This document shows positions 1-11,534 of a DNA stretch of 64,000 nucleotides, in pieces. The notes below the pieces were generated by a model, which ran no database searches, was not told the DNA's origin, and saw only the letters and a list, made by a program, of their open reading frames with translations. Source of the stretch: Todiramphus chloris collaris (Eukaryota; Chordata; Aves; Coraciiformes; Alcedinidae); NCBI GenBank assembly GCA_025345505.1, contig JANVCC010000022.1:31631213-31695212 (forward strand), written 5' to 3'. Positions within the stretch are counted from its first letter, which is position 1. Each line of letters begins with the position of its first letter. The translations under genes were made by a program, and so were the position numbers.

Positions 1-1384
1 ACTATGAAAGGAGTCAAATGCACTATTCCCCAAGCCCCCCAAATTTAAAACATCATAATGGTAAGTTACAGTCATGTTTCATGTACTGCTTAGAATATTT
101 ATTTAAATAAGAAAGCACAATGCTACATGATGAGTTTAATTGTCTGTGGAATTGACCACAACAAAGACTCACTCACTGGCCCAGAGGAGCAAAGGGAGAC
201 TAGCCTGGAAAAGATGATGATATTTTTCTAATTAAAGGCAGAACTGAAGAATCTAATAAGACTTGTTGAAATTTGAGAGATTCATGATTAACCATCAAGG
301 GACAAGAAAAATAAGAAGACTTATACTGACTCCTTCTACCCTGACTTATTGACTCGATTGCTGCACACATCTTTGTTCAACTATTTAGGATAGGCCTATT
401 AGCTGTTTTTCCTCTTAGAAACCAGCTGGATTTTCTTCTATTCCTTTTTCAGACATTTTTTAATCACATCAGCCCTAAACACTGGACTTCATGATTAGTC
501 ATGATATTTTATTCCATCATTAGTTTTGTAAAAGACTGAACCTTCTTTACACCACAATATTAATATTTTATGTCTCCTTTTTCTCCGCAAATTTGTCAAC
601 ACATAATTTAAGAATTTTTTCTCTGATTTCTATTTAAGGACTATAGAAACCCCTACTAATGAAATAATTGTTTTTCAAAATCAAGGCAAAGGATATCCCT
701 ATGGATAAATCCTTAAACAAACACTTTCCTTCTTTAGCTGATACAAAGCCATGCTTTACAACGTTACAGACCAGTAGTGAGTGATCACAAAACAGGTATC
801 TGCAATAAACTTTTCAGAGTCAACAGTTTGTTGATTCCAGCAAATTGAACTGGGAGCAGTCAGATGCAATTAAATTACATAGAATTTTATCATCAGGTTC
901 CTACCATGATTTTAATTGCTTCCATCTCAAAATCCAAGATAACTGGAAATGTGTTAAAAGAAAAATAAAGAAAAAGTGATGACCAAGAGCAGCACAAATG
1001 CGTGGTCTGGCCTCAGCTAAAACAATGCTGATTTAGGTAGATACTACACAAAATAATATGAGATTCTCTTTATCTCCATGTGTGCATTAGTTATTCTATA
1101 ACCTTCTATTAATATTATTATTACCGTTATTATTTTTAAAAAGAATATAATTTTCAAGTTCCTTTAATTACAGAGTTAGTACCAATACCACCAAGAACAG
1201 GGAGCCAGTCTTTCTGCCACTGAACAGAGTAGCAGAGAACCCCTGTCCCCAACAGATTATAGATAAGCAAATAAGGTGGGAAAGAAGGTAGAAAGCAAAC
1301 AGAGTAATAAATGGAATAGTGACAAATAGTGTATTTCTTCCACAGTTTGGGGGTGGGTGGGTTACTGAAAACAGGGTCAGTTAT

Positions 1385-1400
1385 AAAAAAAAAAAAAAAA
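1385..1400 (+). repeat. 16-base poly(A) run
   Basis: A16 followed by TTAAAAATAC and a second A9 run; simple A-rich sequence. Confidence 0.9.
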
Positions 1401-4400
1401 TTAAAAATACAAAAAAAAATCAACCCTGAGAAATGGCAACTGAGAATAGGGATACTGTCTGTCCAGTCTTCCCCAGCCATGGCCTCTTTCCTGCTTAGAA
1501 ATTTTGTCTGGGTAGAATTTGAAGATATTCAGCATTGTCTAGGATTTCTGAACGTCTGGCAGATCGGAGCAACTCTGCAAAAGGTCTGACCAGATTTTGC
1601 TGCCAAGCATACAGAGATCTTGGCTGTTGCCTCGGTGCATGCACAGATCAGTTGCATGGGATGGGGTACTAAGTCCAGCACTTTTGAGAATCATCACACA
1701 CGCTGTACACAGGCTACACAAGGAATACCTAAATATTTCTACCTGGAAAGTCCTGAGTGTAACTATGATGGCCATAGGTGACAGGTAGGAAGTAAATTTA
1801 TGAGTTAAAGGGACTGAGAGACAGAATTGGAGCTCACAGACCACAACTCCTGTTTAAAACCTAGAAATTCCTTGAGCATCAGCTTGCACCCCTGCAGTTT
1901 TTAATAAAGGATGTATCATATGCAAGGCAGGGAAAATAGCGTCAACGCACGGGCGCTTGTGTCAGTTGATGAGTGTAGATGATGCTGCGTGGGACAGCAG
2001 TTTTAACTGAATCCCACCTTTAACGCTTTCTAGCTGACCAGCCACTCCCATTTTGCCCTTGTCTAAAGCAGAACCTCTTCTGAGCACTGTTTCTGTAAGC
2101 CAATACAGCATTCTAGCAATACAATAAAACGAAATCATACAATGCATACATTACTTAAGAGAACATGTAAATAGGTAAAGAACTGCAGCACTGTGGTAAG
2201 TGACTATAATGGGAGGTCAATGACACCAACAAAAAAGAAAGAACAGTAGAAGATCCAAACAGGAAAAAGATGTGCAGTAAGCTGTTCACAGTCACCTAAC
2301 ATGTTTATCTTCCTTTTTTATTTCAGCTGGCTATACCCCAATGTCTGTTTGATACAAAATGTTTCAGTAACTTCTGAATGCACCACATTTTTTCCAAGAA
2401 TGCTCACTGGTATGTGGAAAGAAAGATGAAATAAAATCTCCAGTCAAATCGATAACCTTTTCAGTTGGTTGCTCCCAAAAGCAAGTCTCGGCGTTTCGTA
2501 TCAGGTTTCTGGGAGCATCGCTCTGCGTGGTAGTTTTACAGATCAGCCCAAGTCCTGCCATGGCATTAACTTTCATCAGACAACTGTCTCCCATGAAAAC
2601 CTGGATCTTTCCTGAGTTTCTTCCTCGCACGGCTCAGAACAGGCACCCCTCCAGAAAGTACAGCTCCAAAACCACGGGCAGCTTCATGCAATTAGTTGCC
2701 CAGTACATTTTGTAACAGCAAACATCTCATGCAGACAGCAAAAGCTTTTGTGCCACGTCATCATCCTCTGTCATTATACGGGCTTCTCTCATTTCAGGTC
2801 CTGCCATCTCAACTCGAGACATACAATGTAATTAAGACATACTTCTGGAGTGCCTGCTGACTGAGGTTTGGAAATGGAGCACACATGGCTGCTTCAAGAC
2901 CAAAGCAAAGGGAAGATAACAAAGATTTTGCCATGCAAAACTGACGCAGCAGCTACAGTAAAACATTAGGTGTTTTACATGGTTACGTGGTTAGATCTCA
3001 GGTTTTCAATTAGCAAGCAGTTGAAAATATTTACAAATGCTGTGTGTCTCCCTTCAAGGCTTCTTTTAATGCTTCCTTACTCTTTTATGTCTTAAAACAC
3101 AACGTAAATGAGTCTCTCCTCTATCTCACTACAGATGGCAGGATCACTGTCAATCATGCCATTGCCTCTTGTTTCTCATTGCCCGATTGCAGACATCTCA
3201 GACACGATGTTTCAAAGAGTACCCTTCCAACCAGCAGCAGCAAAAGTAGCTGAGAAGTAGGCAAATTGATGCACATCATTGGACTTAACTGATTTGAACA
3301 GATACAGATAGGGTGTTGCAACAGGGGGGTAGCAGGACAACCAGAAAGCACGTTAAAGAGGGGCAGGTTTTGCTATTTATCTGTCTTGCCTTAAGATTTA
3401 CCATCCAGCTTCCTTACTGAATGCAAAGGGGATGCAAAGGGAAGAACAGAACAGTAACTATTCAGTGGGCAGCAAACTGAATCTCAGCATCTACTCCAAC
3501 TATGAACTCCATGTCAATATCTGAAATCTAGCTCCCTGGGATTAGAATACCAGACTAGATTTAGCAGTTTGATATCTTAGTTCTGGCAATGGACCATGTA
3601 TGATAGTTCACATGAAGCAGAAAAACAACCCATACTGCACTGTCGCCAACTGTGCAATGCTTCATCCAAGGAGAAAAATTCTTTCCTGACCCCTAGGCAA
3701 TCAGTCTGTGGTCTGTAGCATGACATTTGGCTGTTCCTCTCAAGCAGAGCTGTATGTAGCACAAGTATTCCTTAGGCTCGTAAAATTAATGACCATGAAT
3801 ATTACCCTCAAAATTTATACATGTGAGCAGCCGAAGCAGGCTGAGTTAACTGCTTGCTGCAGTTAAATGTAGAGTTTTTTATCACTCTGGGGATGGACGG
3901 GTTTGTTAGAAACTGACAGTTCTTTGAGTTGTCTTTTTTTACTGCTTGACACTCGATGACATTACAGTAAACAAACAGAAGAGTTCACACTATATTTTTG
4001 ATGTAGTGAGTCTATTACTATTTACATTCAGCAAAATTATGTGTGGGCAGCTAATGACATAGTTATCAACTAAAAATGCTTGTTTGAGGCAACCACCTTC
4101 ATTCTTTTTTTAAAGCAACAACCCTGCTGCAGAATATTTTACTGGTCTCAGAACCCAAAGCTTAAAAAAGGGAGGAAAAGATCAAGAGAATGTGGTTCAG
4201 TGGTTGGAGAGTGGTAAAGATTGTCATTTTTTGTTCTCAGCTTCTCCATCAGTTTGCTGCAGAAAACTAAGTAAAACTCTTTCTGCCTTGAAGTATCTTT
4301 CTGTGTAGAAGTTAACACAGATTACGGAAACCTGGATGAGAGCACTGACATTCACTGACTCCTTACGTGGGCAGTCACACTGCAGAGCCCTGCTGGAATC

Positions 4401-6624
4401 AGTCCATCCTGCTGCTCTGTTCACGTACAGACATCACCAGGACATCAGGGTCCCAGTATTTGAAAGCCAACCTGCTTTCTAAGACTTCCCCAGGCAGTCA
4501 TGAAAAAACCTTCCTGTGCTCCTAAACACACAAAGGGAACCGGTGGATTCGTTTGCCAGCTTAAAATACACATGGCAAGGCTCACAAACCCAAGCAAAAG
4601 CTGAACCTGAGCCACACTAAGATGGGCCAATTCAGGCTGAGAGCAACACTTAAGCTGTGGGTATAGGTGGATGTGGAGCAGAGTCAGGGCAACATTTAAA
4701 TAACTGCCACGTTCCACAAGGAAGACATATCTTCCCCTCTGAACAGCTACAGCTGGAACTTAGAACCGAACAAAGCAGCACAGTATTTAGAAGTCAAATT
4801 TATAAATATGAAGGAGGAGGTCTTCTGAAAAAGGATGAAGTTTGAGAAATAAGACAGGTTTCAGTCTTAAATCACTGAGCCTGTAATCTCTGAAAGACCA
4901 GTAAACAGGATACTAAGAAATCAGGCAGGCGCAAAACCATGAAAAGCTGTGGAAATCTGTGGCACCCTCTGCCCATCACAAGAAAAGGAGATGTACAGAT
5001 TTGCAAATTCCAGTGAAAATTCTTTCTAGGGGCTTCTGCCCAGCACTCATATTAACATATCCTTGCCATCTTCATGAAGAGTTAAAAAAAGCTAGCAAAA
5101 TTCTTGGAAATATTTCAAAGCTTTATTTCATTTGACTGTATGGAAAGTGATACGATTTGTATCTGTATTGGTCTACTGTTATGTTTTGAACCTTTGCTAT
5201 AGATTAGTGCAGCTGAGTTTTAGAGAGTGAGAGAGACTGAAACAAATGAAATTTTAAACTACATATATGGCTAATAATCTTGTACTTGTAGGCCAGCAGA
5301 GTAATGAGCTCCGTGTCATAAAGTCTCCTGCACAGTTTCAGAAAGTTAAATTTAGGAACACCCAAAGTCTGTGCCTGGATTATGAAATGATAAATGTTAT
5401 CAGCAGCATTGAATTACAGATGCTTATTCAGGTGCTATGGCTGGAAAGGATTTCCCTGTCCTCTCATGTGACACTTGCCACAGAAACTCCAATGGTATTT
5501 GCTACAAAGAAAGGAATCTCCTTCATTATTAGTATGCTATTAAGTATTATAAAGTCCAGTGATGTTCAGACAAATTAGAAAGATAAAGATATACAATCAC
5601 AGTTTCATGTTGAAAAGCACTGATAAACATTCCAATGACTAATACAACAGAGAAACAGCTTAAAATAAAACGTGGTAACATTCTGGCCTGCTCTTCTTTT
5701 CCAAGAGCATCTTAAACTCTCTGAGAAACGAGCTAAAATGCCTTAGTACCAGGCAGGATATTCCTACCCTGAGCTGTTCACCTCACACATGATGTGCAAC
5801 TGAAGAACAGCACATCAATCATTATCTAACAAGCTGGGAACCCACAACACAATTTCATAATAATCTGGGATGGTTTCCCTTAAGATCACCTCAGCAACTG
5901 ATTGATGAACAACTGAGGTGTCCACACAGCAGACATTCAGGGAGCACTGGGGGAAGGTAACCTTGCCTTTGCCTTGCTAAGTGGTTCCACCCCTCAGTCA
6001 GTGCTCCAGACCAAAATCATGCTTACACACAAGAAAGATGATGAACTAACTTTTTACACTGTGGTCACATTGGAAAACTGAGATCTGCAGTCAGATACAG
6101 ATAAACTTGCTGAGATTTTAGTAAGAAAACCAGGGTGGTAGCAGAAGGAACAGGAAGGAAAAAAAAAAAATCCTATTAATGGCAACTCCTGTTCCTTTCT
6201 GCCTCTGATTTCCTACAAACATGAGCTATTCTCAATTTCAGAACTCTCCTTGATCTTAAATTGCCATTTCACAGAACTTACATGCCACTGGAAAGAAAAG
6301 CAGCGAGTTTGACTCCGGGACCTTCTCTTCCTTGTCCAGTTAATGAGAGTACAGGATCATCACAATATCAGATCAATATCCTGTCTCGGATTATCAAAAT
6401 GTTTTCTCTTTCTGATAAGATAAATTCCACCACAGAGGAACTCTTTGAAGAAAATCTCCTGTCTAGCCATTTTAAAAACTTTCTATTTTTCTTTAGCCTG
6501 AGTCTAGTTTAATATTTATACTGCGTGATGAAGCAGAGTATCAGCAAGAACCCATCATAACATCTGTAGCCTATTTTCCAGGATAGAAAAACCTAATTAT
6601 CTTCAGTAGCTACTTCTATTAGTA

Positions 6625-6653
6625 AATCTTAATAAATTGTCTTTATTAAGATT
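6625..6653. repeat. Perfect 12-bp inverted repeat with 5-base loop
   Basis: AATCTTAATAAA, loop TTGTC, TTTATTAAGATT: the two arms are exact reverse complements, so both strands carry AATAAA. It could form a hairpin or a bidirectional poly(A) signal, or be the remains of a small palindromic element. It lies inside the MYLK intron. Confidence 0.8.
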
Positions 6654-7092
6654 ATCCTTCTGAGCCTGTCATTCTAAACAGTTCCACTGTCCTCCTGAAT
6701 CTCTGGAACAATTCTGTAAATTGCCAGAAGCAGCAGCGTTGTACTAACCAGCCGAAGATGGACTCGGACAATACAAGCTCTGCAGGCTGCTGCAGCTATT
6801 AACCTTTCAGTCTGTACTGCTGTGTTCCTCCCTACCCTGTCCTTGTCACTAGACTGGGAGCATAAACAAAATACTAATTTGAACCCACTAATTATAAACA
6901 ACAGAACCAAACACCATCTCCCCAGCCCTGTTACATTATAAACAACAGATCACACAGACTCAACTTCGATAGTTGGTATAATAATTGAAACCCTATTGTT
7001 TACTTGAATAAGATAATAAGGAGAACATGTGCTCCCTTATTCTCTATGTCCAATTATTATAATGCATCTTCTTTCCCTCTCCATCCCTCCTG

Positions 7093-7191
7093 CCCCCCCC
7101 CCCCCAAAAAAAAAAAGAAAAAAGAAAAAAAAAAAAAAAAAGGAAAAAAAAAATAGAAAAAAAAAGAAAAAAAAAGAAAAGAAAAGAAAAG
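7093..7191. repeat. C13 plus A-rich polypurine tract
   Basis: Thirteen Cs are followed by ~86 bases of almost pure A with scattered Gs (one T near 7154), ending in an AAAAG repeat. It creates a spurious plus-strand poly-lysine ORF and a minus-strand poly-phenylalanine ORF. Confidence 0.95.
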
Positions 7192-7529
7192 TTGCAGGTT
7201 TGTATCTCAGCCTCAGCTACGGTGGATTCCAGGAAATTTGGAACCAATTCACAATGATGAAGATTGGATGGTTTATATCTTCTGCTGTGTTATTTGTTTG
7301 TTCTCACCTGTGTTAGCTGAGAGAGGCAAAACAAAGCCTCTCCAGGGCAGAAAGCTGAACTGAAAAAGACCTGGAATTGCATTATCTTGGTTTGCCAAAC
7401 CATTAAGGCAGGCTTCTTGCCACAAAGTAATTGCAGCTCTCACATGTATTTCAGTGAAGCTGCGCTCATAATGTTTGGCACTTGAAAAAGCACTTTGAGC
7501 ATTAAAGGTTTATTTCAGCTACACAACAT

Positions 7530-7660
7530 GCATGGAACCAGTATATTATCATCCTCATTTTAAGGATGGAAAATTAAAGGTTTCGTCTCTGCTTACGTAC
7601 CAAATGGGCAGAACTGGAATTTAGATTTTCATCAAGTAGGTTCAATCCTGGACTTCACTC
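7530..7660 (-). mobile_element. MIR-like SINE relic
   Basis: ATTATCATCCTCATTTTAAG then GATGGAAAATTAAAGG, followed by GGCAGAACTGGAATTTAGA and GGTTCAATCCTGG, resembles a reversed MIR ('ttattatccccattttacagatgaggaaa...gcagagctgggatttgaacc'). Divergence is high. Confidence 0.45.
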
Positions 7661-9478
7661 AAAGCTTTGTTCCTTCAAGGAACCTGAGCCTGTCAGTTTA
7701 ATTAGTATTGAATTTGTGTATTTTTCCCAAGCTACTATAAGAAACCCTCACGCTATACCCTTCCAGCCTTCAAAATTACTTTAAAAAGGGGATAGGTATC
7801 CCTGAAAAATTAACACTTTTAAACCAGACCTGAAAAAAAAAATGCAAAGAGGTGACAGCAGTCTAGCTTGGAAGTCATTATATTCTAGAGTTGCTTCATT
7901 TAACTAATAACAAAAAGTCTGCAGCGTGCACTGAAAATTGGAAATATCCCACTTGAGCTATCAGTTAGGAAACATGAGAAATGTAAGCCCAAATCTTAGC
8001 AACATCACATGCCTCAACTTTGATTTCATTGTAGTGTTACTGCCAGTTGCAGTATTGTCTGCAAAAACGAGTCAGAGTTAGAATAGCACTGCGTGTAGGT
8101 GTCACGTGCATAAAGCAGCTACATGCTGCCATCTTCCCACGGTGGGTGCAAGAAAGCAAGGTGAAATAATGACAGGAGGGGAAGGGTAAAAACAGTAAGA
8201 AATGGAATGCTCACAGGGGCTGGCCAATGTAATGCACAGAGGGTTTCTGACTGGTGCCTTAAAATTGCAATAAAAGTAAGCTCTTTTTAAAAAAACCAAA
8301 ACAAATCCTTCTTAAGTTTTTATTAAAAAATGTTCTTTGGTTTAAACACTTCAATTGAAATTATCTGCTTTCTATGAAAAATGCCAGCTTACCTTCAAAA
8401 AGTCAAATCCAAGAACTACTTGGGAGTTTTAGTTTTGCAGTTGAAAATTTACACACTCCAAAAATTGTTTCTGTGCCCAGTTCCTGTTGAAAAACCCCAG
8501 TTCCTGCCCTGTTCTTGCATAAACAAATAACATAAATATCAGATGCCCTCTGCCGGCCCTTTGTTTAAGTTAGACTCTCAGAAGTTAGGAATTTCCCAAA
8601 TTCTTTCTAGCCCTTGCTTTTGTTACAGTAAAGTTGCAGTTTCCTGCCTCTCTCAGGCAAGTCCTACCACTTCAAAGATTAATATTGCGGTCAGCTTGAT
8701 GATAGAGCTGTCAGCGTGCAACCAGGGCGTGACATGGACAGGAGTAAACTGAAAGGGCAGAGAGGGAAACCCGGCAGCTCCAGGAAAAAAAAGACTTGTC
8801 TTAAGGGAGAGAAAGGAAGATAGCTAGAACAAGGAAGACATCATACCAGTATAGAAGCATGAAAGAAATATGGACGCCAGTAAGCACATTTCAACGTTCC
8901 AAGCATGACGGGAAGGAGAGGACCTGGGATCCACACCCCACTAGGCTTCTTTTAAACCCTTTGGGTTAACAAGCTTCCTTGAACAATCTTTCCTCTGAAA
9001 ACACTCTTTTTGCTTTCAGATTAACAACACGCATGGCAGGCGGGGCAGATAAAAAATATCACAACTCTCTTCACAGATTCCTAGCTTGACTAGGAGGAAG
9101 AACATTCTGTAGCAGGGTTGGATTTGTGTAACACATGAAGCTTTACAAAGAGGCAGGTTTGGGATGCAGGGAGATGAACATCCAGTATGAGAATATGTAC
9201 TATGTGATTAGAGACAGCTCTGGAAGCAGTTCTCCAGTGATACTAAGCCCAGTGCCTGGCATGCTCAACTAGGTTATACTAAGCACATACTCTGGTTTTG
9301 CAACACTCTCCTCTATTCAGAAACAGACCTGTAATGCTCCTGCCTCTTTGGGAGGGTGAACACCGGTGTATTCTTCCTGAGTGAAGGTCCCATGCTGCAG
9401 AGGCAACTTCACAATCTTTCCAACAAAGTAGCTTCAGGAAAGGGTAAAACCAAGCCCTCCATCATCTCCGTTTCTTAC

Positions 9479-9636
9479 CTTCCCCTCGAATCTCGCGGTG
9501 GCTCCCAGCTGCACTCGGATATTCCGAGGAGGAAGAGTAAATGCTGGTGCTTCAGCAGGGACAGGAGGGCTGAGTGTCAGCGAGGTTTTGGAGACTCGAG
9601 TAGATGTCACCAGTTTCACATCCCCCATGATGTGGA
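9479..9636 (-). CDS. MYLK: MYLK (myosin light chain kinase, long isoform) first coding exon, residues 1-50
   Basis: MYLK phosphorylates myosin regulatory light chain under Ca2+/calmodulin control and drives actomyosin contraction. The long isoform adds N-terminal immunoglobulin domains. Read on the minus strand, ATG is at 9628-9626 and 50 codons run to 9479. The peptide starts MGDVKLVTSTRVSKTSL and includes APAFTLPPRNIRV and LGATARFEGK, which I recognise from memory as the start of chicken long MYLK; the last ~23 residues begin the first I-set Ig domain. The exon opens after a pyrimidine-rich tract ending TTTTGCAG (AG at 9638-9637), leaving 8 bases of 5' UTR (9636-9629), and closes at AAG|GTAAGA (GT at 9478-9477), so the next intron is phase 0. 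The start context is strong (A at -3, G at +4). The frame stays open for 14 codons past the donor, but those do not match the protein. The short smooth-muscle and telokin products start further downstream and should skip this exon. Pro at residue 22 differs from remembered chicken. Confidence 0.95.
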
Positions 9637-9791
9637 CTGCAAAAGAGAAACAAGTGATGGTATAGAAGCTGTGATGATTAATTTCTTACATTACAGTACC
9701 AGCTAAGAATCAGATCAGACTGTTCTATATGTATACTGTATTTGTATACACAGTAGGAGTCCTCAGCCTAAGGTGAAAAATAGCCTAAGTG

Positions 9792-9916
9792 TTATTTTCC
9801 AGGTGAGGAACTAAGACCCAGGAAGATCTCCTGGTGTGTCTACAGTTGTGGTCAGGTCACAGCCTTAGGTTGAACTCAGTTTGAACTCTCAAGTCCCAGG
9901 CCAGAGCCTTAACCAA
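9792..9916 (-). mobile_element. MIR-like SINE relic
   Basis: On the plus strand TATTTTCCAGGTGAGGAACT, then GGTCAGGTCACAGCC, then TCCCAGGCCAGAGCCTTAACC reads as the reverse complement of a MIR (fragments 'ttacagatgaggaaact', 'ggtcacacagc', 'ccaggccagtgctctaacc'). It lies ~150 bp upstream of the MYLK exon. Confidence 0.55.
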
Positions 9917-11468
9917 AAAGTCACCCTTTACAACTGCATTAAAAGGTAATAACTTATTTCAGGGGGATATTTTCACAATGTGACTTTGATTTTCCTGGCC
10001 TGAAATACAACAAAATCAGTAAGTCTCAAAAGTAGAGCCAGTGTTAAACAAGTACTTATGAAATAAAGAGACCTCTGTTTGCACTGGATTTAAGTTGCAA
10101 GTGGGAATGTGGAAAATCTGATTTTTCATGCCATGCTTTCAAGATCTTAAGAAATATCTGGATATCTCCCTCCTAAGTACTGCTAGTACATAACAAACAC
10201 TTCTGCAGAAATTCCAAGTCTCTCCTTTACTGCAAATCCTTCTACAGCGCATAGACTGGTAAGATAGCGTAGCAGCCAGATCTCAGAAAGTTATAAAACC
10301 GGCATTTGAGAGACCTCATTACAGATACCTGCTTCAGAGGTGAATCTTCTGCTACACATTTCATACTCTCCAAAAGAAAGCAAAAGCTATTTTCTTTTGA
10401 AAAGTAAAATTTCATCTTTTCAATACAAAGTATGTAGTAGCTGACCCTAGAATTAGTTCCTTGAATCATCTGTGTAAACTACAAGCCACACTATAAAATG
10501 GCTATTTAATAGACAAGTTTCACAAAGAAAAACCCTGAAAAATGGCTTAGGCCACCATGTTGAACCAATGAACAATAGGAGGCTTCTAGTCATAATCCTC
10601 TGCCATACACACCAATCCATGAGAGACTATGTATTTATCCATCTGATTCTGATGAAAGTTACAATAAATAATACTTGAGGAAACAGTGAAACTTAATTTG
10701 AACGAGAGAAAAAACAATTAAACTAGGGCCACATTATTATATAGTGACTGTACAAAAGGTACTTTTTCTAGAAAAGACTTCAGTTACTTGGCGAGCAGGG
10801 GAACACAAAACTCATTCATTTCCAAATTGGACTTACACTCCTATGTAACATGCGTGCACCTGAAAACAATCTGAGAAGACAGTTTTCCATCCAGCATACC
10901 TGCCATGCTCTGTAAGCACCCAGAAACACCTTTTCTACATTGATCAGAACAGTTCAAGAGGACAGCTCCTCTGTCAGAAGTTATTAGTCTAAAAGTTTAA
11001 CGTGAACTAGAAGCTTCAGCTCTCTTACAGTCGCCAGAGAAAAAGAGGCACCTCCAAGAGGGTGTTTCCTTCTAAGATGTGCACAGAGTGGACCTATCAG
11101 TAATTATGGTTTAGAAGGCAAATCCTTCCATGGTATCAGTTAAATTACATATGCACACAGGTTTAAAAAATTGCTTGACATCATCTTCTTCTTAATTCAT
11201 AAGAATCCAGACAACATGGAGTTTGGATTTATTCTGGAATGGTGTTCTGTTAGCAGGTCTGTATATTGACATGCAAAATATCAAGAAAATCCTCTCGTGT
11301 TTCTAACAGTTGTATTGCTAAGACCAACACACAAATGGAATAAAGATTACTTCCTTAAGCACGATGCAAAGCTTTAAACTGAGGAATCCTGCTCTGTGTT
11401 AGCACCCAGTTACTTGAGAGCACTGTGCCTTACTTTCCACTAAAAGCAACTCTTTAAAAGGCAAATGG

Positions 11469-11534
11469 AAAAAAAACCGAACAAAAAACCAGAAAAAAAA
11501 CCCCAAAATAAAAAAAAAACCAAACCACCCACAA
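11469..11534 (+). repeat. Degenerate A/C-rich tract
   Basis: About 66 bases made almost only of A and C (runs such as AAAAAACC and AACCCCAAAA), with a few Gs and one T. The pattern has no fixed repeat unit. Confidence 0.85.

Larger units (their letters stand above)
1..9478 (-). other. MYLK: MYLK intron after the first coding exon (partial)
   Basis: This sequence follows the phase-0 donor at 9478-9477 on the minus strand. The next MYLK exon should encode the rest of the first Ig domain (VRGYPEPQ... in chicken, from memory). I looked for its reverse complement and did not find it, so the intron is at least 9.5 kb. It contains a polypurine tract near 7.1 kb, a perfect hairpin at 6.6 kb, a MIR-like relic near 7.6 kb and short A runs. 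I see no other gene. Confidence 0.8.

Noticed and set aside
7029-7316. 95-codon plus-strand ORF with a long lysine-rich middle
   Set aside because: It is produced by the C13/A-rich simple repeat at 7093-7191; no family similarity and no exon signals.
9236-9270. CCCAGTGCCTGGCATGCTC, similar to an L2/MIR tail
   Set aside because: Only about 15 bases match and nothing around it extends the similarity.
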